Source of the DNA: Candidatus Binatia bacterium
Lineage (GTDB): Bacteria > Desulfobacterota > Binatia > UBA1149 > CAITLU01
Assembly: GCA_036493895.1 (NCBI GenBank)
Contig: DASXOZ010000013.1
Span: 124,001-188,000, forward strand
DNA: 64,000 nt
Reading direction: 5' to 3'
Positions 29,028 to 40,565 of this stretch are shown one piece after another (position 1 is the first letter of the stretch; the number at the start of each line of letters is the position of its first letter). A program made the translations under genes and the position numbers. Below the pieces are notes generated by a model. That model searched no databases, had not been told where the DNA came from, and saw only the letters and a program-made list of their open reading frames with translations.

Positions 29028-29492
29028 ATGGACGGGCGGCCGACCTGGGACGAATATTTCATGACGATCACTCGCGAGGTCGCCGAGAGGTCGACCTGCC
29101 TGCGTGCGAAGGTCGGCGCCGTCATCGTTCGCGAGCGCAATATCCTGGCCACGGGTTACAACGGCGCGCCGGCCGGCATGCCGCACTGCCTCGACGTCGG
29201 CTGCGAGATCTACGAGTCGCGCAATCCCGGAGGCGAGGTCGTGCAGAACTGTTTCCGCACGATCCATGCCGAGATCAACGCGATCGCCCAGGCCGCCCGC
29301 CAGGGTACGGCGATCCGCGAAGCCGACATCTACGTGACGCACACTCCGTGCGTCCACTGCTTCAAGACCATCGTCAACACCGGCATCCGCCGCGTATTCT
29401 ACGAGAAGCCGTACAAGCTCGAGACGATCGCCGAACTGCGCGAGCGCGCCGGCGTCGAACTGCTGCAGGTCGCGATCCCCGTGCGGGCCTGA
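29028..29492 (+). CDS. dCMP deaminase (ComEB-like)
   Basis: A 154-residue zinc-dependent deaminase. It starts MDGRPTWDEYFMTITREVAE, typical of dCMP deaminases. The zinc and catalytic residues are in RTIHAEINAIAQAAR (HAE) and THTPCVHCFKTIVNTGIRRV (PCxxC). The insert NGAPAGMPHC after TGY matches the family. It converts dCMP to dUMP for thymidylate synthesis. It converges on the UvrA-family gene with a 13-base gap. Confidence 0.92.
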   Translation: MDGRPTWDEYFMTITREVAERSTCLRAKVGAVIVRERNILATGYNGAPAGMPHCLDVGCEIYESRNPGGEVVQNCFRTIHAEINAIAQAARQGTAIREADIYVTHTPCVHCFKTIVNTGIRRVFYEKPYKLETIAELRERAGVELLQVAIPVRA

Positions 29493-29505
29493 TTTGCGCG
29501 GCCCG

Positions 29506-32268
29506 CTAGAGGCCGAGCAGGCGCTTGAGTTCGGCTCCGGTGTGAGATTCGGGGCACCCGGCGACGTCGAGCGGCGTTCCCGCGACGACGACGCGACCAC
29601 CCTTGTCGCCGCCTTCGGGGCCGAGGTCGATGACCCAGTCGGCGTGGGCGATGAAGTCGGTGTGGTGCTCGACGACGAGCACCGAATGTCCGCGTGCAAC
29701 CAGTCCGTCGAGCACCCCGATCAGCGTGTGGATGTCCTGAAGGTGCAGCCCGGTCGTCGGTTCGTCGAAGATGAACAGGGAGCCGCGACCGCGCTTTTCT
29801 TCGACGAGGAAGCCGGCGAGCTTGAGGCGCTGCGCCTCGCCGCCCGAAAGCGTGGACGTGGACTGGCCGAGCGTGAGGTAACCGAGGCCTACGGAACGCA
29901 GGCACTGCAGCCTGGTGGCGATCGCACTCCGGTCGGCAAAAAACTCGGCGGCCTCATCGACCGTCATCGCGAGCACTTCGTTGATGTTGCGTTCGCGGTA
30001 GCGCACCTCGAGCACGGTGGGCTTGAAGCGGCGGCCACCGCATTCGTCGCAGGGCACGTCGATATCGGCCATGAAGTGCATTTCCAGCGTCGTGATGCCG
30101 GTGCCCTGGCAATGTTCGCAGCGCCCGCCCGCAGTATTGAACGAAAATGCCCCGGCCGTGATCTTCGCGCGACGCGCCTGAGGCGTGGCGGCGAACAACT
30201 TGCGGATTTCGTCGTACGCCTTGAGGTAAGTGGCGGGGTTCGAGCGCGCCGAACGGCCGATGGCCGCCTGGCTCATCATCATCACGTCGTCGAGCTTCTC
30301 GAAGCCGTCGATGCCGGCGACCTTCCCGGCGTCGTGCCCGCCTAGCCCCTTTCGCAGCAGCCAGTTTTCGTGAAGCACCTGCTCGACGAGCGTGGACTTG
30401 CCCGATCCCGACACGCCCGTGACGCAGACGAAGCGGCCGAGGGGGATCTCGACGCGATCGATGTCGAGGTTGTTCTCGGCTGCTCCGCGGATCACCACTG
30501 CTCCGCGTTCGAAACCCTTGGCCGCGCGTTTTTCCTGGCGGTGGACGGTGCGGATCAGCAGCAGGCGGCCGGTGGCGGTCTGTCGGCCCGGAAGACCGGA
30601 GGCTTTCCCCTCGTAAAGGACGTTGCCGCCGCCCGCGCCGCCGCCAGGCCCGAGGTCGACGACGTGGTCGGCGCCTTCGATGATCGTCGGGTCGTGCTCG
30701 ACGAGCACGACCGTGTTGCCGATTTTCGTCAGGTGTCGAAGCACCTTGAGCAGGCGGCGACCGTCGCGCGGATGCAGGCCGACGGTGGGCTCGTCCAGTG
30801 CGTACAACGTGTCGGTCAGTGCGCTTCCGAGCGCGGAAGCCAGGTGGATACGCTGGGCTTCGCCTCCCGACAGCGTGCGCGCCTGGCGGTCGAGCGTCAG
30901 GTAGCCGAGTCCCACTTCCTCGAGGTAGCCGAGGCGCGAGCGCAGCTCCCTCAGCACCGACTCGGTGCGGGCCAGCGCGGTGGCGTCCAGCTGGAGGCGC
31001 GACAGGAAGCGCACCAGGCGAGCGATCGGCAGCGCCGATAGCTCGGCAATGTTCTTGCCGCCGACGTGAACACTGAGCGCTTCGCGTTTGAGTCGCGCGC
31101 CGCTGCACAGCGAGCAGGTGCGGTAGCTGCGGTAGCGGGCGAGCAGGATGCGGACGTGGGTCTTGTAGCGCCTCTCCTCGAGCCAGCGGAAAAATCCGGC
31201 GACGCCGGGGCTTCGCTTGTCGCCCTCGAAGATCCACTGCCTGTCCTCGTCGGCCAGCTGGGAGAACGAGATTTGCGTCGAGATGCCGCGCCTTTCGGCG
31301 GCCTGCAGGAATTTCTGCTGAAAATCGACGTAAGCCGGCGTGCTCCACGGCGCGATCGCGCCGTCGCGCAGCGACAGGCGCTTGTTCGGCACCACCTTGT
31401 CGCGGTCGATGTCGACGACGCGGCCGAACCCTTCGCAGCGCGGGCAGGCGCCGAGCGGATTGTTGAAACCGAAAAGGTGCGGAGTGGGCGGCGCGTGCTC
31501 GCGGCCGCAGCTGCGGCACGCGAGCCTGGTCGTGAACGTGACTTCCTCGGCGCCGCCGTCCAGGAAAATGGCGCGTGCGGTGCCGGCGCCGATCTGGAAC
31601 GCGCGCGACATCGCCTCGGAGGTTCGCGTTGCGCGCTCCGGCGTGATCGCGAGGCGGTCGACGACGACATCGACGCGTCCGGCTTCGAGAACGGACTTGT
31701 CCGCTTCCTCCAGGAGCGTCGCCTGGCCGGCGACCATCACTCGGCCGTAGCCCTGGCGCTGCAGCGTCTGGCGCGCTTCGTCCGGGTCCATGCCGTGGAA
31801 ATCCACCGACGCGGTGATCGCGACGCGGCGTCCCGCGTGGCCTGCAGCAAGATCGTCGGCGGCCGAGGTCGCGGTGTCCGCATGGACTTCTCCGCCGCAG
31901 TCGCTGCAGCGCACGACTCCGGCGTGGGTCAGCAGCAGGCGCAGGTAATCGTGGATTTCGGTGACGGTTCCGACGGTGGAACGCGCGTTCTTGATCGCGT
32001 TCTTCTGCTCCAGGGCCAGCGCCGGTGGAATGTCGCTGATCGAGTCGACATCCGGCCTCTGCATCTGCTCGAGGAAAAGCCTGGCGTACGTGGACAGGGA
32101 CTGGACGTAGCGGCGCTGGCCCTCGGCGTAGAGAGTGTCGAATACCAGCGACGATTTTCCCGAGCCGGATACGCCGGTGACGACGGAGATCTTGCGCGCG
32201 GGGAACTGGCAGTCGATTCCCTTCAGGTTGTGGGTCCTGGCCCCGCTGATTTTGATGGCGCGTTTCAA
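29506..32268 (-). CDS. uvrA: UvrA-family excinuclease ABC subunit (possible paralogue class)
   Basis: A 920-residue protein with two ABC ATPase modules: [20 protein letters not shown] near the N-terminus and [14 protein letters not shown] near residue 620. Signature motifs are [18 protein letters not shown] and [14 protein letters not shown]. Zinc modules are present (CRSCG...CPRCEGFG, and CEHCQGTG...CDECGG). UvrA scans DNA for bulky lesions with UvrB. The N-terminal block [20 protein letters not shown] followed by [11 protein letters not shown] differs from the E. coli form (LSPAISIEQK). It may therefore belong to a UvrA paralogue class and not be the housekeeping copy. uvrB and uvrC are not in the window. 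Confidence 0.88.
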   Translation of the reverse strand: MKRAIKISGARTHNLKGIDCQFPARKISVVTGVSGSGKSSLVFDTLYAEGQRRYVQSLSTYARLFLEQMQRPDVDSISDIPPALALEQKNAIKNARSTVGTVTEIHDYLRLLLTHAGVVRCSDCGGEVHADTATSAADDLAAGHAGRRVAITASVDFHGMDPDEARQTLQRQGYGRVMVAGQATLLEEADKSVLEAGRVDVVVDRLAITPERATRTSEAMSRAFQIGAGTARAIFLDGGAEEVTFTTRLACRSCGREHAPPTPHLFGFNNPLGACPRCEGFGRVVDIDRDKVVPNKRLSLRDGAIAPWSTPAYVDFQQKFLQAAERRGISTQISFSQLADEDRQWIFEGDKRSPGVAGFFRWLEERRYKTHVRILLARYRSYRTCSLCSGARLKREALSVHVGGKNIAELSALPIARLVRFLSRLQLDATALARTESVLRELRSRLGYLEEVGLGYLTLDRQARTLSGGEAQRIHLASALGSALTDTLYALDEPTVGLHPRDGRRLLKVLRHLTKIGNTVVLVEHDPTIIEGADHVVDLGPGGGAGGGNVLYEGKASGLPGRQTATGRLLLIRTVHRQEKRAAKGFERGAVVIRGAAENNLDIDRVEIPLGRFVCVTGVSGSGKSTLVEQVLHENWLLRKGLGGHDAGKVAGIDGFEKLDDVMMMSQAAIGRSARSNPATYLKAYDEIRKLFAATPQARRAKITAGAFSFNTAGGRCEHCQGTGITTLEMHFMADIDVPCDECGGRRFKPTVLEVRYRERNINEVLAMTVDEAAEFFADRSAIATRLQCLRSVGLGYLTLGQSTSTLSGGEAQRLKLAGFLVEEKRGRGSLFIFDEPTTGLHLQDIHTLIGVLDGLVARGHSVLVVEHHTDFIAHADWVIDLGPEGGDKGGRVVVAGTPLDVAGCPESHTGAELKRLLGL

Positions 32269-32516
32269 GTCCGGCGTCTTTCCAGGCCTGGATTCCCGCG
32301 GGCCGTCCTGTCGAGTTCAGGCGCAGTCCGTCTGCCGCGGACGCCTGCCCCCTTGCAGGCCTCCGGCCCGAGGCCAACTTGCGAGGCTATCACAGAGCCG
32401 GGAACCGGCAACGGGAGTGCCGGCCGCCGATACGGGATCAAAGCGCGCTCTGCTACCGGCACACGGGAGCAGCATCTGCGCTTTGCGGCGTGCCGCGGTG
32501 CGGGCATGCTCGTCTC

Positions 32517-33260
32517 GTGAAGCGGACTGCCCGGGAGCATGCGAACCAGACGCCGTCCCACCAAGCTCAGGCCGCGCTGGACGCGCAAGCCGTGCTGGTC
32601 CCCCTGCCATGGCGCAGCGTGCCAGCCCTGGTCTGCGGCTTCGGCAGCCGCAGTGCCGCGCCGCCGCCGGGCACCATCCTTCTGGAGGAGCAGCTTCACG
32701 GAACTGCCGTCATCGATCCCGAAGGACTGGCTGCGCGCATCGATTCCCGCGACGGCCTGCCGCTAGTCGATGCCCGCGGCGACGCGTTGATAGCGCGGCG
32801 CGGCGGCATGGTCGTCGGCGTGCGCACTGCCGACTGCGTGCCGCTGTTGCTGGTCGCGACGTCGCAGCGCTGGGCTGCCGCGGTGCACGCGGGATGGAGA
32901 GGGACGCTGGCCGGGATCGCAGCGAAGGCGGTCGAGGCGGCGAAGGCCGGCGGCATCGAGCCGCGCGACCTCGCGGCTGCGCTCGGACCGAGCATCGGGC
33001 CTTGCTGCTACGAAGTTTCGACCGAGCTGGCCGCGAGTTTTCGCGATGCCGGATTGCCGGTCGTCGCTGCGACGCAGTCCGGCAAACCTCACCTCGACCT
33101 GAGAGCGGCCAACCGATTGCTGCTCGAGCGCAGCGGCGTTGGCGCCGCGAACATCTTCGATGCGGCCCCGTGCACGCGCTGCGCGAGCGACGTCTACCAC
33201 TCGTTCCGGGCCGATCCCTCTGCCGGTGGCCGCCAGATCAGCTGGATCGGCTGGGCCTGA
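32517..33260 (+). CDS. pgeF: peptidoglycan editing factor PgeF / YfiH-type multicopper polyphenol oxidase family
   Basis: A 247-residue protein of the DUF152 family, described as a purine nucleoside phosphorylase/polyphenol oxidase and, in E. coli, a peptidoglycan editing factor. Conserved residues are in LLEEQLHGTAV, VGVRTADCVPLLLV, AAVHAGWRGTLAGI and LGPSIGPCCYEVS. GTG 32517 gives the usual length; the open frame upstream lacks similarity. Its 3' end overlaps the convergent E2-like gene by 23 bases. It diverges from the UvrA-family gene across a 248-base gap where I see no firm promoter. Confidence 0.9.
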   Translation: MKRTAREHANQTPSHQAQAALDAQAVLVPLPWRSVPALVCGFGSRSAAPPPGTILLEEQLHGTAVIDPEGLAARIDSRDGLPLVDARGDALIARRGGMVVGVRTADCVPLLLVATSQRWAAAVHAGWRGTLAGIAAKAVEAAKAGGIEPRDLAAALGPSIGPCCYEVSTELAASFRDAGLPVVAATQSGKPHLDLRAANRLLLERSGVGAANIFDAAPCTRCASDVYHSFRADPSAGGRQISWIGWA

Positions 33261-34092
33261 GCGCCGGCCCGAACGCGCGTTCGGGATCCTTGACCGCGTC
33301 GATCACCGTGCGGGCCATCATGGCGCCCTGGTAACCGTCGATGATTCGATGATCGAACGTCGCACCGATGTTGAGCACCGGTGCGGCGATGACCTTGCCG
33401 TGCTCGACGATCGGCCTGTCGGTGATCTGGCCGACCAGCAGCACGATCGGCGAGCGGCTGATCGGTACCAGCGGCGCCAGCCCGTTGTGCAGCCCGAATC
33501 CGCCGACGTTGGAAACCATCGCGCTTCCGAACTGGTCGTACGCGATGCCGAAGCGTTCGAGATCGAGTCTCAGGTCGAAAGTGAGAAAGCTCATCAGGCG
33601 CAGCAGCGGTCGCAGAAGAAAATCCGGAATGCGTCCGAGTGCTTGTTTCGTCGCTTCGGATCCGCGGTCGCGTCCTGCGCGGACGGCCGCCGCTGCGGCG
33701 GTGAGCTCGTCGGCGACTTCGGCGGGAGACTTGCGATTGGCGTGACGGATTTTGACTCCGGACAGATCGCGGCCTTCGTCGGTGGCCACCTGGCAGTAGA
33801 TGTCGATAGAATCGCGGACCCAGACCTGCCCGCGCGCGATCATCGCGTTGGAATCGGGAGTCTCGGCGATCGCTTTCGCGATGGCCTTGACGACGAGGTG
33901 GGTGGCGGTGACGCGAGCGCCACCATCGGGGGAAGAATTGAGCGCCGCGAGGTACTCGAGGCTGCGACGCATGTCGACTTCGAGCACACCGTAAACGGTG
34001 GGATCGGCCGGCGTTTTCCAGACGTGGACGGCCAGGCGCCGCCACGACGAGAGCCGGTCGGCCCGGCGGAACTGGGGACGGTCGTCGGCCAT
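33238..34092 (-). CDS. 2-oxoacid dehydrogenase E2-type acyltransferase catalytic domain, no lipoyl domain
   Basis: A 284-residue protein consisting only of an E2 catalytic (CAT-like) domain. It has VYGVLEVDMRRSLEYLAALN, then VTATHLVVKAIAKAIAETPD, then LNIGATFDHRIIDGYQGAMM, which carries the HxxxDG catalytic motif. The usual N-terminal lipoyl and E1/E3-binding domains are absent from ATG 34092, and no E1 or E3 genes are nearby. It may be a stand-alone acyltransferase acting on free acyl-CoA or a carrier. The exact substrate is unknown. Confidence 0.85.
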   Translation of the reverse strand: MADDRPQFRRADRLSSWRRLAVHVWKTPADPTVYGVLEVDMRRSLEYLAALNSSPDGGARVTATHLVVKAIAKAIAETPDSNAMIARGQVWVRDSIDIYCQVATDEGRDLSGVKIRHANRKSPAEVADELTAAAAAVRAGRDRGSEATKQALGRIPDFLLRPLLRLMSFLTFDLRLDLERFGIAYDQFGSAMVSNVGGFGLHNGLAPLVPISRSPIVLLVGQITDRPIVEHGKVIAAPVLNIGATFDHRIIDGYQGAMMARTVIDAVKDPERAFGPALRPSRSS

Positions 34093-34197
34093 CGGCAAAT
34101 CGCGGGTGGGATCGCGAGCGGCGTGGTGTATAAGAGCCGGGCCGACTTCGGAAGCGGCGGCCGCCGGTCTTCCCCGTGTCGGCGCAGAGGTGCGAAC

Positions 34198-34521
34198 ATG
34201 CCAAGCGAAAAAAGCCCTGTCAGGCGCAACCGTATCAAAGGCCACGCTGCGGCGGCGGTCGCTTGCGCCGCATTGTTTTTTGCCCCGTGTGCCATCGCCG
34301 CGGGCGATGCCAACGGCATGTACGCGGCCGACGAGGATCACCCGCTCAAGATCGCCTATTACTTTCTGGATCCGGTCGGCCGCGCCCTCCAGTACGCCGT
34401 GACGGACCCTATGGCGCGGCTGGCCGCCTCGGTGGCGCCGTACTGGCACATCGACACGAAGGGATTCAACGGCTGTTCCCGCGAGAGACCGGCGCGCTCC
34501 TGCGCTGCGGTCATCAAGTAG
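34198..34521 (+). CDS. small exported hypothetical protein
   Basis: A 107-residue protein starting at ATG 34198 with a basic n-region (KSPVRRNRIKGH) and a hydrophobic segment (AAAAVACAALFFAPCAIAA) typical of a Sec signal. The mature part has EDHPLKIAYYFLDPVGRALQ, followed by a hydrophobic helix, YWHID and two Cys residues. I recognise no function. It diverges from the E2-like gene and converges on pcrA. Confidence 0.7.
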   Translation: MPSEKSPVRRNRIKGHAAAAVACAALFFAPCAIAAGDANGMYAADEDHPLKIAYYFLDPVGRALQYAVTDPMARLAASVAPYWHIDTKGFNGCSRERPARSCAAVIK

Positions 34522-34580
34522 GCATCCGGCCAGCGCGGCCGGCGGCGCGCCGCCCGCCGCGGATTTCGTAAACGTGTGAA

Positions 34581-34605
34581 TGAGCGGCGCTCGGCGCCGC
34601 GCCGC

Positions 34606-34608
<3 letters not shown>
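34581..34608. terminator. hairpin overlapping the pcrA stop codon
   Basis: TGAGCGGCGC and GCGCCGCTCA form a perfect 10-bp stem with an 8-base loop. The right arm includes the pcrA stop (34606-34608). There is no T-run. It may act for the convergent pair 34198-34521 and pcrA. Confidence 0.45.
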
Positions 34609-36876
<2,268 letters not shown>

Positions 36877-36945
36877 CGGGGAAACTGGGATGGTGCCCGA
36901 GCACAGGCGGACGGGCAACCGCGCTGCCTGCACGGCGACACGCTG

Positions 36946-37578
36946 GTGGGACACTACGACCGCAAGGATTTCACGTATCGCGAAGCCCGCAAGGCCGGCC
37001 TTCGGTCGCGTGCGGGCATCAAGCTCGAAGACCTCGATTCACGCTTCCGCTTGCTGTTCGCGGGCGGGCGCGTCGTCGACCTCGGCTGCTGGCCGGGGGC
37101 ATGGCTGCAGGTTGCTTCGAAGAAAGTGGGCGCGCACGGTGTCGTCGTCGGGGTCGATCTCGTCGCGGTCGAGCCACTCGGCCTGGACAACGTCACGACC
37201 GTCATCGGTGACATCTGCGATGCAGACGTGCAGCGCCGCGTGCTCGAGGCGGCAGGCAGCGAAGTTGACGTCGTGCTGTCCGACCTGGCGCCGAAGCTCA
37301 CCGGCATCCGTGCCACGGACGCGGCACGCGAAGAGGCGCTCGTCGAGGTGGCCGTCGAATTTGCGCAGTCGGCGCTGCGCGACGGAGGGCGGCTTCTCGT
37401 CAAGTTGTTTTCCGGAATCGAGCAGAGGATGACGCAGGAGCTGCGCGAGCGCTTCGGCAGCGTCACAGCGTGGCGCCCTCCGTCGACGCGCAAAGGCTCT
37501 TCGGAGATTTACGTGGTGGCCGGCGCTGCGCGAGCCCGCGGGGCCGCCAGTGCCGTCGTCAGGGAGGAATCGCGATGA
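36946..37578 (+). CDS. rlmE: 23S rRNA U2552 2'-O-methyltransferase RlmE (FtsJ/RrmJ)
   Basis: A 210-residue SAM methyltransferase. GTG 36946 gives MGHYDRKDFTYREARKAGLR, which resembles the family N-terminus (YxxxAxxxGxRSRA). The SAM site is VVDLGCWPGAWLQVASKKVG, and the catalytic tetrad region includes DVVLSDLAPKLTGI and LLVKLFSG. The ending STRKGSSEIYVVA is diagnostic. The stop overlaps the ATG of the SIMPL gene (ATGA). Confidence 0.93.
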   Translation: MGHYDRKDFTYREARKAGLRSRAGIKLEDLDSRFRLLFAGGRVVDLGCWPGAWLQVASKKVGAHGVVVGVDLVAVEPLGLDNVTTVIGDICDADVQRRVLEAAGSEVDVVLSDLAPKLTGIRATDAAREEALVEVAVEFAQSALRDGGRLLVKLFSGIEQRMTQELRERFGSVTAWRPPSTRKGSSEIYVVAGAARARGAASAVVREESR

Positions 37579-38297
37579 GACACGCCAGGGAAGCGGCCAT
37601 GCTGGTTTTGCTGTCGTGGCTGGCGGCCGCCGTCGTGCCGGCTTCGGCGGCCGATGCCCCGGCACCGCGGGTGATTCGCGCATCGGGAGAAGGCGCGGTG
37701 CAAGTGACGCCCGACCGCGCGAGGATTGCGATCTCGGTGGTGAGCCGTGCCGCGACGGCGCGCGAGGCCACCGAGGCCAACGCGCGTACGAGCAAGGTGG
37801 TGCTCGACAAGCTGAAGGCCGCCGTCCACGCACCGGGCGAAGTGCGCACCGGCGGTTACGACCTTTCGACCGTGATGGACTTCAACAACCAGAACAACGG
37901 CCGCGGCCCTACCCTCATCGGCTACATCGCGACCAACCGCCTGTCGATTGTCAGCGCGGACCTTGCCGGCGTCGGCGACCTGATCGATTCGGCGGTCGGC
38001 GCCGGCGCCAACCAGGTCGACTCGATCGGCTTTTTCCTCGCGGACCAGTCGCAGGCCGGGCGCGAGGCCCTTCTCGAGGCCGGGCACCAGGCCCGGGCCG
38101 AAGCCGAAGCGATCGCCGCGAGCCTCGGAGTTTCGGTCGGCAACCTGCTCGAGGCCTCGAGCACCATGGCGCCGGCGATGCCCACGCCGGTCTCGCGCAT
38201 GATGGCCGCCGACGTTGCTGGTGCGCCGTCGACCGAAGTAGTGCCCGGAACCCTCGAAGTGCACGCAGGCGTCGCGGCGACCTTCGAAATCCGCTGA
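37575..38297 (+). CDS. SIMPL (DUF541) domain periplasmic protein
   Basis: A 240-residue exported protein starting at ATG 37575 (AGGGAGGAAT ribosome site). It has a signal peptide (AAMLVLLSWLAAAVVPASA) and a SIMPL/DUF541 domain: VIRASGEGAVQVTPDRARIA, then GYDLSTVMDF and SIGFFLADQSQAGREAL. Members are linked to oxidative-stress protection in E. coli (YggE), but the molecular role is unclear. It is coupled to rlmE by a 4-base overlap. Confidence 0.88.
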   Translation: MRHAREAAMLVLLSWLAAAVVPASAADAPAPRVIRASGEGAVQVTPDRARIAISVVSRAATAREATEANARTSKVVLDKLKAAVHAPGEVRTGGYDLSTVMDFNNQNNGRGPTLIGYIATNRLSIVSADLAGVGDLIDSAVGAGANQVDSIGFFLADQSQAGREALLEAGHQARAEAEAIAASLGVSVGNLLEASSTMAPAMPTPVSRMMAADVAGAPSTEVVPGTLEVHAGVAATFEIR

Positions 38298-38435
38298 TCC
38301 GGCGCCGCGCATTCCCGATGCCGGGGAGCGCGTGCGACCGCCGGGGGAAACGCTTGCGTGCTCCGGTGGCAAGGCCGATAGTGCTGCGCTTGCGCCCCTT
38401 GGCGCCGCCCGCGGCGCCTCGCGCGAGGCCCGACC

Positions 38436-39098
38436 ATGAGCGAGAGCGCCAACGAAAAATCTCCGTTCGACAAGAACCTGAAAAGCCTGCTCGACGCGGC
38501 GCGCATGTTCGAGAGGGAAGCCTCGCTGCTGCTCGACCGCTTCGGATTCGATACCGATACCGTCGGGCGCCTGCTCGATTCCGTGGGGACGCTCTCGGCC
38601 GAGGCGGTGCGACCCATCGCTGCCGCGCTCGGCATCGCCGACGCGGCGGCAGTCGAGGCACTGGCGCGTGACGTCCGGGCCCTTTTGCAGAGCGATGCCC
38701 GCGTGCGCCGCGAACAGGCCGCCGCCGCCGAGCGCCTGGCCGAGCTGCTGGCTGCCGTCGAGGCCCTCGGCTCGACGACGGCCACCCTGGCCGACCTGCA
38801 GTCGCGCGCGGAAGAACGTCTGGTCGTGATCGCCGAAAGGACCGGGTCGATGGATGCCGTGCGCGAACAGCGCGAGAGGCTTGCCGAGCAGGTGGAAGCG
38901 CTGACGCGGAGAATCGACGAGCTGGAGCGTCGTTTTGCCGACGAGACTGGCCTCGGCAGCCCCGATCCGGACGAAAACGCTCCTGCAGGCGTGCGTCCCA
39001 TGCGTCGCCAGGTCACGCGGGCCGTCAAGCCGACCACGACCTCATCGAAGATCCTCGAAGGGCTGCCCACCCTCGAACCGAAGATTCGCCCGGCCTGA
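38436..39098 (+). CDS. coiled-coil hypothetical protein (phasin-like architecture)
   Basis: A 220-residue protein with no membrane segment. It begins with NEKSPFDKNLKSLLDAARMF, has an Ala/Glu/Leu-rich helix, then a long coiled coil (about 85-165, with AAERLAELLAAVEALGS and QRERLAEQVEALTRRIDELE), and ends in a basic Pro-rich tail. The layout recalls phasins or PhaE-type proteins, but no diagnostic motif is present, so no function is assigned. A 138-base gap precedes it, without a clear promoter. Confidence 0.65.
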   Translation: MSESANEKSPFDKNLKSLLDAARMFEREASLLLDRFGFDTDTVGRLLDSVGTLSAEAVRPIAAALGIADAAAVEALARDVRALLQSDARVRREQAAAAERLAELLAAVEALGSTTATLADLQSRAEERLVVIAERTGSMDAVREQRERLAEQVEALTRRIDELERRFADETGLGSPDPDENAPAGVRPMRRQVTRAVKPTTTSSKILEGLPTLEPKIRPA

Positions 39099-39132
39099 GC
39101 CGGGACTCCAACACTGCGAGAGACCGTCCAGA

Positions 39133-39780
39133 ATGAAACAATCCGTTGCGCTCCTCGTCGTCCCGCTCGCTCTGCTCGCCGCGTGCTCCAAGCAGGACAC
39201 TGCGGCGCCTGCCGGCAACGCTGCGGCGCCGGCCGCTGCGGAGAAGCCGCAAGCCGAGCTCGCGAAAATCCCGATGCTGCCCGGCTACAAGTATTACGTC
39301 GGCGGTCCGCTGATGAAGCAGGACCCGTACGGCCACTTCCGCATCGGGGACTTTCTCGGCGAAGTGGAGCAACCGCCGAGCCGGGGAATGATCTTCGGTG
39401 CCAGGCGCGACGGCGACAAGATGGAATACCGCGTCTGGGGCAACGGGATCCTTCTCGGCGTGCACCGCGGCGTTTTCCGCGACGGAGTGTTCTGGCAGGA
39501 CTACGCCGAGGGCTACCGCGACGGCAAACTGGTCGCACGTGAGAACGACGTCAACATCGACGAAGAGAAGCGTACCAAGGAAACGACCGAAGACATCGAT
39601 CCTCAAACGGGAGAGGTGATCCGGACGAAGGTCCTGATGCTGAGCTACCTTCCGCCGAACCTGAAGCCCGACGGCGACATCGACGACGAGGATACCAACA
39701 CGCCGCCGGACAAGGCGGCTGCACCGGCGCCGCCGCCGGCGGCAGCGCCGGCACCTGCGGCGGGAGACGCCGCGAAGTAG
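39133..39780 (+). CDS. predicted lipoprotein, function unknown
   Basis: A 215-residue protein with a lipoprotein signal (KQSVALLVVPLALLAACSKQ; lipobox LLAAC). An Ala/Pro linker follows, then a soluble domain (IPMLPGYKYYVGGPLMKQDP, and RVWGNGILLGVHRGVFRDGV) and an Ala/Pro-rich tail. I do not recognise the domain. ATG 39133 has weak purine-rich sequence upstream. gloB starts 2 bases after its stop, suggesting cotranscription. Confidence 0.75.
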   Translation: MKQSVALLVVPLALLAACSKQDTAAPAGNAAAPAAAEKPQAELAKIPMLPGYKYYVGGPLMKQDPYGHFRIGDFLGEVEQPPSRGMIFGARRDGDKMEYRVWGNGILLGVHRGVFRDGVFWQDYAEGYRDGKLVARENDVNIDEEKRTKETTEDIDPQTGEVIRTKVLMLSYLPPNLKPDGDIDDEDTNTPPDKAAAPAPPPAAAPAPAAGDAAK

Positions 39781-39781
39781 C

Positions 39782-40564
39782 ATGCGCGTCGTCCCCGTCG
39801 ACCAGCTCGCCGACAACTACGCGTATCTCGTCATCGACGAAGCGGCGCGCATCGCCGGTGTCGTCGACGTCGCCGAAGCCGTTCCCGTGCTGGAGGCCGC
39901 AAGGCGCGAAGGCGTCACCATCGTCGCGATCCTCTCGACGCACCATCATTTCGATCACGTCGGCGGCAACCAGGACTTGCTGGCGGCACTGCGGCCGAGC
40001 AGCGTCGAGGTCTACGGCTACGGGGGCGACCGCGAGCGCATCCCCGGCATCACGCGCGGGCTCGGCGACGGCGAGGAGCTTTCGATCGGTTCCCTTCGGG
40101 CAAGGGCGATCTTCATTCCCGCGCATACGCGTGGCCACATTGCGTACTATTTCGCGTCGGACGGCGTTGTCTTTACCGGTGACACGCTGTTTGCCGGCGG
40201 CTGCGGGCGTCTATTCGAAGGCGACGCGCCGCAGATGATGGCGTCGCTGTCACGCCTGGCCGGCCTGCCCGACGACACGCGCGTTTACTGCGGCCACGAA
40301 TACACGGCGCGCAATCTCGAATTCGCCGCCGAGCTGGAGCCCGCCAACGACGCGCTCGTGCGGCGCCGTCGCGAGGTCGCCGACTTGAGGTCGGCCGGGC
40401 GCCCGACAGTGCCGTCGACGATCGCTCTCGAAAAACAGACGAATCCTTTCCTGCGCTGGACGAGCCCCGAGCTCGTCGCGTCCGTAAGGGCGCGGGAAGC
40501 AGGCATCGGCGGCGACGCCGCATCGATCTTCGCGGCCACGCGACGCCTCAAGGACAACTTCTGA
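39782..40564 (+). CDS. gloB: hydroxyacylglutathione hydrolase (glyoxalase II)
   Basis: A 260-residue metallo-beta-lactamase-fold enzyme that hydrolyses S-lactoylglutathione to lactate and glutathione. The di-metal motif is STHHHFDHVGGNQDL (THxHxDH), further ligands are in PAHTRGHIAYYF and FTGDTLFAGGCGRLFEGD, and YCGHEYTARNLEFA is the family signature. The C-terminal glutathione-binding part ends NPFLRW. With gshA upstream in the window, it indicates a glutathione-dependent methylglyoxal route. Convergent with the next gene, 1 base apart. Confidence 0.95.
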   Translation: MRVVPVDQLADNYAYLVIDEAARIAGVVDVAEAVPVLEAARREGVTIVAILSTHHHFDHVGGNQDLLAALRPSSVEVYGYGGDRERIPGITRGLGDGEELSIGSLRARAIFIPAHTRGHIAYYFASDGVVFTGDTLFAGGCGRLFEGDAPQMMASLSRLAGLPDDTRVYCGHEYTARNLEFAAELEPANDALVRRRREVADLRSAGRPTVPSTIALEKQTNPFLRWTSPELVASVRAREAGIGGDAASIFAATRRLKDNF

Positions 40565-40565
40565 G

